DNA of 64,000 bases, from NCBI GenBank assembly GCA_963924555.1, contig OZ004581.1, forward strand, positions 1,054,001-1,118,000, given 5' to 3'. Numbering within the stretch: position 1 is the stretch's first letter; each line of letters begins with the position of its first letter. Below the pieces are notes generated by a model. It was not told the origin of the DNA and did not search any database. It saw only the letters and a list, made by a program, of their open reading frames with translations. The stretch comes from Crambe crambe. Taxonomy: Eukaryota > Porifera > Demospongiae > Poecilosclerida > Crambeidae. Both the position numbers and the translations under genes were made by a program. This document shows positions 1-8,870 of the stretch, one piece after another.

Positions 1-165
1 CATTTAGTGTTAAGTCATGTGATTAGTCATGTGATCAGTATAGTGCATGTACCAAAGTCATGTGATCACTGTACTTAGTACATGAACAAGTCATGTGACC
101 AGTATACCATTATGTACATGTACCACTTCAGAGTTAAGTCATGTGATTAGCACATGATCATATGT
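1..165. repeat. Imperfect tandem repeats with gtcatgtgat core
   Basis: Intronic DNA beyond exon 6 of the mannosidase gene. The motif aagtcatgtgat(t/c) recurs about six times with spacers containing tacatg. No coding signal seen. Confidence 0.6.
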
Positions 166-167
166 AC

Positions 168-2697
168 CTGTCCAGTAGCTGTAAGGTCTATCAGCATAAG
201 GGAAGAAGTCGTCAGTCTTGATGGGCCAGGTTTTGTCGGCACTGTGCAGAGCATCCATATAGCGGGAAGGGGTGGAGTAGAAGATCTCTATGCTGGAATT
301 CTGAACAATAGGGGATGGGAAGGGTTAATAAGAAGACTACGCTAATAGCAGGCTGGTGAGAGGAGAGGGAGGGAGGGAGGGAGGGAGGGAGAGAGAGCAC
401 ACCTTCATTCTAGTGTACTTCATGATCTTATCCATGTTGTCAAAGTTGAGCCTGGCGTTTTCATACTGGAAGTCCTCACCCATGGTGAACATGATGTGAT
501 TAGTGGCATAGACTCTGGCATACTTATAGATCTGCTCTATGAAGAGATCTGTTTCCTTGTCAACATTGTAACCATAGAGATTGGGGTCATCCTGTGTGCA
601 TGTGTATAAAGGACTGATTCCACACTGTCACATGACTATCATGTGATGGAGTACGTGTTATAACCATGGTAACAATATTGACAAGTACGAACTGATCTTT
701 CTTATAGTGTTGCTTCTGCATATGTACGCTCACCATGGGTGGGTGGATCCAATTTCTCAGTACGACATTGCCAGGTTCAACTTCAACGACATGAGAGGGC
801 AGTGGGAGGGGAGGGTGTGGATGGGGAGAGGAGGGGTGTGGATGGGGAGGGGAGGGGTGTAGAGGGGGAGGGGAGGGGAGGGTGTGGATGGGGAGGGGAG
901 GGGTGTGGATGGGGAGGGGAGGGGTGTGGAGGGGGAGGGAAGTCGGTTATTACGTATAATAAATTATTTATCTTGCTCTAACGTTCTCAATTCTTGACCA
1001 AATTTCACATTAAAAACACCAGCAGAGAGCAGATCAATCACTCTATGAGCTGGTCTTTGAAATTGGAACAAGTGAATGCAAATAAACTTTATACCTTCAT
1101 TCGAGTGTACTTCATAATCTTATCCATGTTGTCAAAGTTGAGCCTGGCGTTCTCGTACTGGAAATCGGATCCCATGGTGAACATGATGTGGTTGGTCACA
1201 AATGCTGCGGTATACTTATAGATCTGCTCTATGAAGAGATCTGTTTCCTTGTCAACATTGTAACCATAGAGATTGGGGTCATCCTATGTCAAGGAGTATA
1301 AAGATTAAAGGGTCACAGGTCACATCTGACCATTCAAAGGGAGTGGTCAACTCTATTTTAGCATCCATTGTATTAAGGAGTGAAATTTAGATCACTGAGT
1401 CATGTGACTTAAAATGAATTAGTCATGTGACTTGAAAAGAATTGGAAGTATATATATATATATGAAGCTATATCGGATAGAAGATACAATTTCAGGTCTT
1501 CTATATGTACTAACTTGTATCTAACTAAGAGCAAACCTGAATGAAGTCGTTCTGACACACAGTATCGAAACAGAATCCCTCAGGCTGGCCGTAACCATTG
1601 TACAAGACCCCAGTGAACAGGTCCCCACTCTCCCCCAAGCTCCTGCTTGGCTGCCACACCATCTCCAGTGTGGAGTGGTTCAACCTGATTTGGTGGTCAT
1701 TGTAGTCCTGTCGTCCGAAGAAGAGGCCGTCGAAACCCATGGCAGCGAAAAGGGCAGCCATGGTGGAGGAGTGACCAAAAGGATCTATTTGCCAGGCCAC
1801 ACGAGGTCGGGCCGCCTCACCAAAGTTCTCTTCGATGAATTGTAGACCTGGACGTGTACATGCAATGGAGAATTCAAGAGCAGGAACATCAAGTCATAAA
1901 ACACTTAAACAGTGAATGTGGATCAATGGAGATAACAACAACAATACCAATACCAACAAGGTGTTCCCAACAACAACAACAACAACAATAACACCACCAC
2001 CACCAACAACAACAACAACAACAGCAACAACAACAACAACAACAACAGCGGACACTTTTCCATGGACCATTGCATTATACTTTGAAATGAGGACACCTCT
2101 CTAATCATTTTCCCCTGAAGTTATCACTAATTACCATGGTTACGTACATACCTAAAGACATTTGATCGATGATGGCATTGTAGTGTGTGCCAGCTTCATC
2201 ATTCATACACCAGCCACCATTCACAAACTCCAGCTGTTTATTATCAACAAGCTTCTTCACCTACAAACAGCAAACAACAACAACAACAAATAAATCACAT
2301 CCTAACACACACCAAAATAAAAACATCTCTCAATTTTAAATGACCACTTTGATTGGATTCCATAGGTGAGATTTCAGGGGAGGATTAATTAGGTTAGGAC
2401 AACTGGCTGCATGGCTACACTATTAACAGTATAGCAAGCAGGGTTTCATCTAGGGATGGACCAAAGTGGGTGTGGTGGTTTGTCCACTCCCACCAAGAAA
2501 CTCAACTTCCTGAAGCTCACGGGATGAAACCCTGGCAGGTGTTTGAAACACGTACAAATTATTAAAATCAATGTCAGGTCAAAGGTGATTTAATAATTGG
2601 CCCTGTGATTTCGGATATCCTCCCTAATGTCTCCCTAATGATTTGGGCTCATAGGTAGTTATTGTAGAGACAGGTTTCATGGTATCCATTAACACTG

Positions 2698-2755
<58 letters not shown>

Positions 2756-5700
2756 TATATTCACAGGTTCCCACATAATGTCAGGGGTTCAAGGAAAGTG
2801 AATTTTAGTCCCCAACCAATTAAGTCATATTTTCATTTGTGAAACAACGAGTCACTAGTGAACTGAATAGCAGTACAAACAAAGCATCTTTAGTCTCTTG
2901 CACGCTCAATAAGTGATTCAGTCAATCAGCAATTGATGTTCAAAATCCATTCAGCCATTGAACTGAGCTGTTCATAACATGTTAGGTTTGTTTCTCTCAC
3001 TCAAAGGAAAAGGCTGAGCCAGCCTCTTCCATGATACTATTTTACAACAGGTTATGACAGCATAATTACATTAAGCCATTCTGGTGTTCAGAGCCTAGAC
3101 ATCTAGAGCAACTAGCTAGCTAGCTAGAAGCTACTTGGAACATTGTGTCAAGTTTGATCACTGCTGCCTAACAGTAAGTTCCAGCAGGGAGAAAGAGAGA
3201 GAGAGAAGTACATACTGTGGAATCATGACAGACAGCATTGAAGGTGAGTTTGACTTGTAGATTGAGCAATGAAATCTTCTTGAGTGCACAAAATAAGGAG
3301 ATGTGGTTCTCTCTTTGTAGCAGCTGCATGCATAAGTGTGTCTTGCCTGTGGCAATTAACATGGAAATTAAGAACTGGAAAGAACTGGTTCTATAATCAC
3401 ATTTATCTACCTATTTGTAGAAGTAAATTTATTCTCGATTCTCATGTGGTATAATTTTCCCGTCTATATAATATATGATGTGTAAGAGCATTTCTCTCTG
3501 CACAGTAAATCTTTGCAGCATACTTTCACACACAATTTCTCCACATGTGCTATTCTATAGTTAACTTTCAAACCAATAAAGACGTGCGAGTAAAACCCTT
3601 GAAGAAAGGATCGTTTCAACTCACTCCCGACAGTGGAAAAGAAATAACATTCGACATCAAAGATGCCGAAGGAGAAGCAGGGAGCGGTGACGTCAAAGGT
3701 TAGCAATATGGTTGTTCACGAGTGTTATAGTGAATGCAGCTAGAGCTTAATTAATGCCAATGGCCCACGCCCACCAGGTGACAACACGCTCATGCCTTCT
3801 TTTCTTTCTTTTTTGCAAAAAAAAAATTTCCATTTCTGTTGCAGTTATCAGACACTCTGAAGATATGACTAAAGTAGATGTTAACATCAGAAGAAATGGA
3901 CAACTCAGAGTGTCCCTAGGTGACATGGAACTTGCCTTCAGTGTTGAAGTTGAAGAGAAGGAAAAGGTAAGTGTATTGTAGTAGTTCAGGGTTTTAGCTA
4001 TCTACTTATGTAGAAGGAAATGGTATGTTATAATTAAGTGTATTGTGATTCAGGGTTTTACTCCTAGTACTGTATATTTTAGCTATATACTTATGTAGAA
4101 GGAAATGGTATGTTATAATTAAGTGTATTGTGATTCAGGGTTTTACTCCTAGTACTGTATATTTTAGCTATATACTTATGTAGAAGGAAATGGTATGTTA
4201 TAATTAAGTGTATTGTGATTCAGGGTTTTACTCCTAGTACTGTATACTTTAGTTATACTTATGTAGAAGGAAGTGGTATGTTATAATTAAGTGTATTGTG
4301 ATTCAGGGTTTTACTCCTAGTACTGTATATTTTAGCTATATACTTATGTAGAAGGAAATGGTATGCTATAATTAAGTGTATTGTGATTCAGGGTTTTACT
4401 CCTAGTACTGTATATTATGTATGTAGAAGGCTATTCAAGAGTCTGGAGAATACAACGCAGAGAAAACACAGCTGGTTCACTCAGGGAATCATTAAGCATA
4501 TCTCTCTACTTCACCCTCATACAACTGATCTATTATTTGAATTAGATAACCTCTTCTAGGACCATTGCCTACTTGTAAGGCTCTAGCTATGAGCTTCATT
4601 CATGTGACATAAATCAAATATCATCTTTCTAATCTTAATGGTTGAGCTATATTATATATAGCTGCACCAAATTTAAGCCCCAAGGCTAATTTCAGCCCCA
4701 AGGCTATTAGTAATCAAGATATGAAAATATGGAGCCATTCTTGAGAAATACCCAGACAGACTCTTCCAATGATGTGGTGAACTATAAAGCACATCTTTTC
4801 ACCATGCCAACGGTGGCCATTTTGCAGATAGCAGAGATATAGGCCTTATTGAGTACAATCACTATGAGTCTTTGATTCAGGACTGGAACCACATTAGAGG
4901 TCTTCCAGCATGTAGGGAAGCACCCTGTAGTAATGGATAGATTGGTCAACAAAGGTGCAATTGCTAGGGCTGTGCCTTTGAGCATCTTAGCTGAGACACT
5001 CCATCAGGACCATTGGCCTTACTTGAGTCCATAGACATTATCAGGTGAGCCATCTCATCTTCAGAGCATAGCATCTCTGCAGGGCAGACACATGTTGGGG
5101 ACAGGTTCATATCTTTTTCCGAGAGCAAAGGACAGTCTTTATTAAAGCAATCAGCAAAGAAACTGTTAAGCATATTTGTGTTTTTTCTTGGTTAGTCACT
5201 GCAGAGATACCATGCAAATTGAGAGTTGGGATGCTAGTCTGTTGTTTGTTCACGTACTTCATACTTTTCCAAAAAATTCCTTTTTGATCCCGTGCTCATA
5301 TTCTTGAAAAAGGTATACTTAGCCATCCTCATCATTTTCACAACTTTATTACATAGATTTTTATATTTTGACTTAGCTGACTCACTACATGACCTTTTTG
5401 CTGATTGAAAAGCATTCCTTTTCCTAATAGTGCGTATGATACTTTCTGTGAGCCAGGGGACATCTTTCTGTGAGCCAAGGGATATTCTTTCTGCGAGCCA
5501 AGGGATATTTCTTTCTGCAGGTTCACAACCTTTTTTGTGATATGCATTTAGCCATAATTTCTAAGAATTTTGTTGACCAGCATAATCACATTAAAGCCAC
5601 TCTGGTGTTAAGAGTCGATCTAGACATCTAGAGCAAGTAGCTAGCTAGCTAGAAGCTACTTGGAATATTGTGAGTCAAGTTTGAGCACTGCTGCCTAACA

Positions 5701-8646
5701 GTAAGTTCCAGCAACTCGGAAGAGAGAGGAAGAGAGAGAGAAGTACATACTGTGGAATCATGACAGACAGCATTGAAGGTGAGTTTGACTTGTAGATTGA
5801 GCACTCCTGCATGATGCATAAAATCCTCTTGAGATGTGGTCCTCTCCTTGTAGCTGCATGCATAAGTGTGTCTTTGCCTGTGGCAATTAACGTGGAAATT
5901 AAGAATCTGAAAGAACTGGTCTTCATATCTTACCTATGCAACCTAAATCTACTAATTTTGTAAAAGTAAATCTATTCTCGATTCTCATGTGATATAATTT
6001 TCTCATTCTATATATCTACATGCTGTGTAAGAGCATTTCTCTCTGCGCAGTAAATCTTTACAGCATACTTCTCCACATGTGTTATTTCTATAGTTAACTT
6101 TCAAACCAATAAAAACGTGCGAGTAAAACCCTTGAAGAAAGGATCGTTTCAACTCACTCCCGACAGTGGAAAAGAAATAACATTCGACATCAAAGATGCT
6201 GAAGGAGAAGCAGGGAGCGGTGATGTCAAAGGTTAGATGCCAATGGTCATTACCTGCCTGGTGACAGCCTTTTTTCCTTTTTCTTTTTGCAACCATTTCT
6301 GTTGCAGTTACCAGACACTCTGAAGATATGACTAAAGTAGATGTCAACATCAGAAGAAATGGACAACTCAGAGTGTCCCTAGGTGACATGGAACTTGCCT
6401 TCAATGTTGAAGTTGAAGAGAAGGGAAAGGTAAGTGTATTGTGGTTCAGGCTAATATGTAGAAGGAAACGGTATGGTATAATTAAGTGTATTATGGTTCA
6501 GGGTTTTACTCTTAGTATTCCTTCTATATACATATAAGGAAACAGTATGTTATTAATTAAGTGTATTGTGGTTCAGGGTTTTACTCTTAGAGTATTCCTT
6601 CTATATACATAATTATAAGGCAATGATTAAGTGTATTGTGATTCAGGGTTTTACTCCTAGTACTGTATAATTATTATGTATGTAGAAGGCTATTCAAGAG
6701 TCTGGAGAATACAACACAGAGAAAACGCAACTGGTTCATTCAGGGAATCATTAAGCATATCTCTCTACTTCACCCTCATACAACTGATCTATTATTTGAA
6801 CTAGATAACCTCTTCTAGGATCATTGCTGTTAGGCTCTAGCTATGAGCTTCATGTGACACTTTCAGGCATAAATCAAATATTATCTTTCTAATCTCTTCT
6901 GTATAATGGTTGGGCTATAGCTGCACCAAATTTAAGCCCCAAGGCTACGCAATTTCAGCCCCAAGGCTATTAGTAATCAAGATATGAAAATATGGAGCCA
7001 TTCCCAGACAGACTCTTCCAATGATGTGGTGAACTATAAAACACATCCTTTCACCATGCCAACGGCGGCCATTTCGGTTTTGGTGCACAATAATTGTATT
7101 ATGCTCTATGGAGGGAGATTGTGCACCAAAATGGCCGCCATTGGCATGGTGAAAAGATGCATGCTAATGGTCCACAAAGTACATGAAAGACACCTTTTTG
7201 GAGATCAAGAGAATCTATCTACCGTAATCGTATAAATTTTCGATGGGGTTTTATTTTCGTTTTTTTCGTAGTCGATCAGAATCCTCGAAAATAATAAATG
7301 AAGTCTTAGTACTATGACGTCATATATGACGACGATGCGCATGCGTGTGTGATATCGATAGCAGCTGGAAAACAGATAGTCGAGAGTATCATGCTTCATT
7401 ACCGCCGTTACCTGTCTCTCTTGCTTTCCATAGCAGTCTAGATTTTAGTTTGGTCGTCGCCAGCCCAGCTTTTCTTGCATGTCACTCGGCCCCAGCAGCA
7501 GGCAATGATATAGCTATTAATATACGCGCATGTGCTTGCTACGTAGGTACAAAAATTAGACCTGCGGAAATTTTTTATTATAGGAACAATCCGGAAATCA
7601 CGAAATTTTAAACCTCCGAAAATTTATACGATTACGGTATAACTTACTATGGCCTTTGTTGCATCATCCTGTTGCTTCCACCACCTGGTGAAGAAGGCCA
7701 TCTCGACGTAGATGAAGGTCCTATTTTCATCCTTCTGCAGTTCACTGATGACACTATCCAGAATGTATTTCACTGCAGCGTAACTTATAGACCGGTTCCC
7801 TTCGAAAAAAGAAAGAGGGGGAAAATGTCATTGAGCTGGTCATAATAAATTTGGTCAGACGTCACATCTTGTATTAAAGGTTAAGTGGGAGAATTCAGAC
7901 GAACCTCTCAGCTTGGTAGTTAGCACACTACCACTTAACCACATACACAACCATAAGTATGGGCAGAAAGAAACAACAACAACAACAACAACAACAATTA
8001 CGTTACTTTTGTTACATTCTTCTGTACCACATGAGATTCATCTTTTTGCTTCCATACTATGCACAGAAGGGGCACATCCCCCTCCCACACCCTCCTGGGA
8101 ATCTTCGCCTAGACATTATAGCTGTCCAAATTTGGAATGGTAAATATTAAAAAGACCTTGAAAGTTAGTACAAGCCAAAGTACAGTGCAATACGGATGTG
8201 TCACGTATGATAGACATCTTTGAAGTGACACGTGCATGGTCATAGGTGTGATTGTTAAAGGAAATAATAGTTTCAGAAGCACTGGTCATTCATAAGGATT
8301 GACAGGATGTGGACTGGTCTGGCAGCCTCCCATGGCCGGGCCCTGAGCCTGAGGCTAATAAACATAATCTTTAATCATTAATAGCAACACTGCATTTAGC
8401 CACATAAGGCAGTTGTATTTTTCCTCTATTTGGCATGCTACAGTCTGTGGTCACTCACTGAGCTACTACTTTACCTCCGTAATAGTATTCGTCCACGGTT
8501 TTCAGCCATCCCACGTCGTCATGCGTGTGGGGCACGACGTGAACATACACCTTGTCATCTTGGTAAGTGCGGGGGTTTCTCCACGGTGCAGCACAACCCT
8601 CAGCAACCAAGACGGACAGAAAAAGTGCTCCAAATACCTTCCACAT
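168..8646 (-). CDS. MAN2B1: Lysosomal alpha-mannosidase, 5' half (GH38), continues beyond left edge
   Basis: Glycoside hydrolase family 38 enzyme that removes alpha-mannose from N-glycans in lysosomes. Exons read on the minus strand: 8475-8646 (signal peptide [17 protein letters not shown], then [15 protein letters not shown] with the zinc-ligand His and Asp), 7648-7799 ([19 protein letters not shown]), 2152-2260 ([16 protein letters not shown]), 1537-1847 ([10 protein letters not shown], holding the family nucleophile Asp), one of two exon-5 versions (1095-1283 or 403-591), and 168-300 ([28 protein letters not shown]). All junctions are GT-AG and phases agree. An ATG 33 bases upstream (8679) is in frame; 8646 is preferred because it starts the signal peptide. 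The rest of the enzyme, including the later zinc His, lies outside the window. Family assignment is by recalled similarity to animal MAN2B1. Confidence 0.93.
403..591 (-). other. Alpha-mannosidase exon 5, version b
   Basis: Same length (189), same phases and same first 24 codons as version a, with its own acceptor (cacacag) and GT donor. It differs in one patch: [20 protein letters not shown]. Including both versions in one transcript would keep the frame but duplicate 63 residues of the catalytic domain. Choosing one would swap a few residues near the active-site face. Confidence 0.85.
730..799 (+). pseudogene. Inverted fragment of alpha-mannosidase exon 5
   Basis: On the plus strand the stretch caccatggg-(insert)-ggatccaatttctcagtacg continues through gacattgccaggttcaactt. 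This follows the coding order of the 3' half of exon 5 ([18 protein letters not shown]) at roughly 70 percent identity, with a 6-base insertion. The host gene is on the minus strand, so this is an inverted, decayed third copy sitting between the two exon-5 versions. It keeps ggatcc, as in version a. Confidence 0.6.
801..946. repeat. G-rich minisatellite (gaggggtgtggatgggg units)
   Basis: About eight imperfect copies of an 18-20 base unit, gaggggtgtggatggggagg, in the intron between the two exon-5 versions. Strongly G-rich on the plus strand. No gene seen. Confidence 0.8.
1095..1283 (-). other. Alpha-mannosidase exon 5, version a
   Basis: Exactly 63 codons, phase 0 at both ends, with a canonical acceptor (catag) and a GT donor. 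It encodes [17 protein letters not shown] and ends [15 protein letters not shown]. The variable stretch reads [20 protein letters not shown]. Version b is the same length and phase and lies further along the minus strand, so the pair could be mutually exclusive exons. The GSDF form matches the human enzyme as I recall it. Confidence 0.85.
1969..2048. repeat. (CAA)n microsatellite
   Basis: Trinucleotide run caacaa with cac interruptions in intron 3 of the mannosidase gene. Its translation gives only poly-Thr or poly-Leu ORFs. Confidence 0.9.
2701..2750. repeat. (CT)n microsatellite
   Basis: About 25 uninterrupted ct units inside the large second intron of the mannosidase gene, upstream of the nested gene pair. 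The stretch 2261-3060 holds otherwise nothing I recognise. Confidence 0.95.
3225..4495 (+). CDS. Unrecognised nested gene, copy 1 (115-residue protein)
   Basis: Four exons on the strand opposite the mannosidase gene, wholly inside its second intron: 3225-3243 (MTDSIE), 3561-3698 ([17 protein letters not shown] to [12 protein letters not shown]), 3845-3966 ([18 protein letters not shown] to [11 protein letters not shown]) and 4427-4495 ([13 protein letters not shown] to HSGNH stop). Splice sites are canonical (gtgag/tatag, gttag/tgcag, gtaag/tgtag), phases are 1-1-0, and the total is 348 coding bases. The protein is hydrophilic, has no Cys, signal peptide or membrane segment, and has alternating hydrophobic residues ([22 protein letters not shown]) suggesting a small beta-rich fold. 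I recognise no family. A near-identical copy at 5760-6754 supports the model. The exon models and copy comparison are seen directly; the fold is inference. Confidence 0.75.
4006..4430. repeat. 85-base minisatellite in intron 3 of nested copy 1
   Basis: Five units with starts spaced 85, 85, 83 and 85 bases, each containing ttatgtagaagga and gtattgtgattcaggg. The unit includes a copy of the sequence at the real exon-4 acceptor (tatgtagaaggc). Nested copy 2 has only partial units of the same sequence (6430-6670). Confidence 0.9.
4802..5174 (-). mobile_element. Non-LTR retrotransposon reverse-transcriptase fragment
   Basis: Minus-strand reading gives [24 protein letters not shown], then in another frame [36 protein letters not shown]. 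This is the typical N-terminal reverse-transcriptase segment of LINE elements (the Lys-Ala-x-GPDG-(I/V) motif, then the P-x-x-WK-x-(A/S)-x-V-x-P motif). It is broken by at least one frameshift. The element sits between the two duplicated nested genes and appears to truncate the duplicated block of copy 1 near 4830. Sequence to about 5575 is probably the same dead element. Confidence 0.8.
5760..6754 (+). CDS. Unrecognised nested gene, copy 2 (115-residue protein)
   Basis: Exons 5760-5778, 6094-6231, 6308-6429 and 6686-6754 have exactly the same four lengths (19, 138, 122, 69), phases and splice sites as copy 1. Across 348 coding bases I count 11 substitutions and no gaps: five change the residue (Asp/Asn, Ile/Thr, Ser/Asn, Glu/Gly, Ala/Thr) and six are silent. 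The introns meanwhile carry many indels, and intron 3 lacks most of the 85-base repeats of copy 1. That pattern fits protein-level constraint on both copies. The upstream 170 bases (gaagctacttgga, tgctgcctaacagtaag) are duplicated too, so both probably kept a promoter. Function unknown. Confidence 0.75.
7040..7163. repeat. Inverted repeat (foldback) with ggcggccat arms
   Basis: Left arm caccatgccaacggcggcca continues to ggtgcacaa at 7090. The right arm ttgtgcaccaaaatggccgc runs on to ggcatggtg. Arms of about 45 bases flank a 28-base loop. The left arm also ends the duplicated block of nested copy 1 (near 4800-4817). Confidence 0.8.
7220..7639. mobile_element. 420-bp non-autonomous DNA element with 22-base terminal inverted repeats
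   Basis: Begins taccgtaatcgtataaattt and ends with its reverse complement, aaatttatacgattacggta. The interior is CpG-richer than the surroundings (gacgtcatatatgacgacga, gcgcatgcg). No transposase ORF. It ends 8 bases from the donor of mannosidase exon 2. Confidence 0.85.
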
Positions 8647-8870
8647 CTTTAAAAGCTGAAATTTTGATATTAACTCCAATTCGGATAATTAGATCGAAGA
8701 GCACTCTAGCTAACTTTACCACAAGATTTACGCAAGACTAATCACTCCAAATAAATAAAAATAACAACATGGTTTTTAGAGATTTGTGTGTTTGAATTGG
8801 GCCACAGCATGGAGTACTGTGATTTCTGAAAATCAGTGTATGTACGGTATTCAACAATTTGGTCTGCTAA

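Noticed and set aside
3464..3706. 80-codon minus-strand frame (and the longer one at 6003-6404)
   Set aside because: Shadows of exon 2 and exon 3 of the nested plus-strand genes; the plus-strand model has matching splice sites and constrained substitutions.
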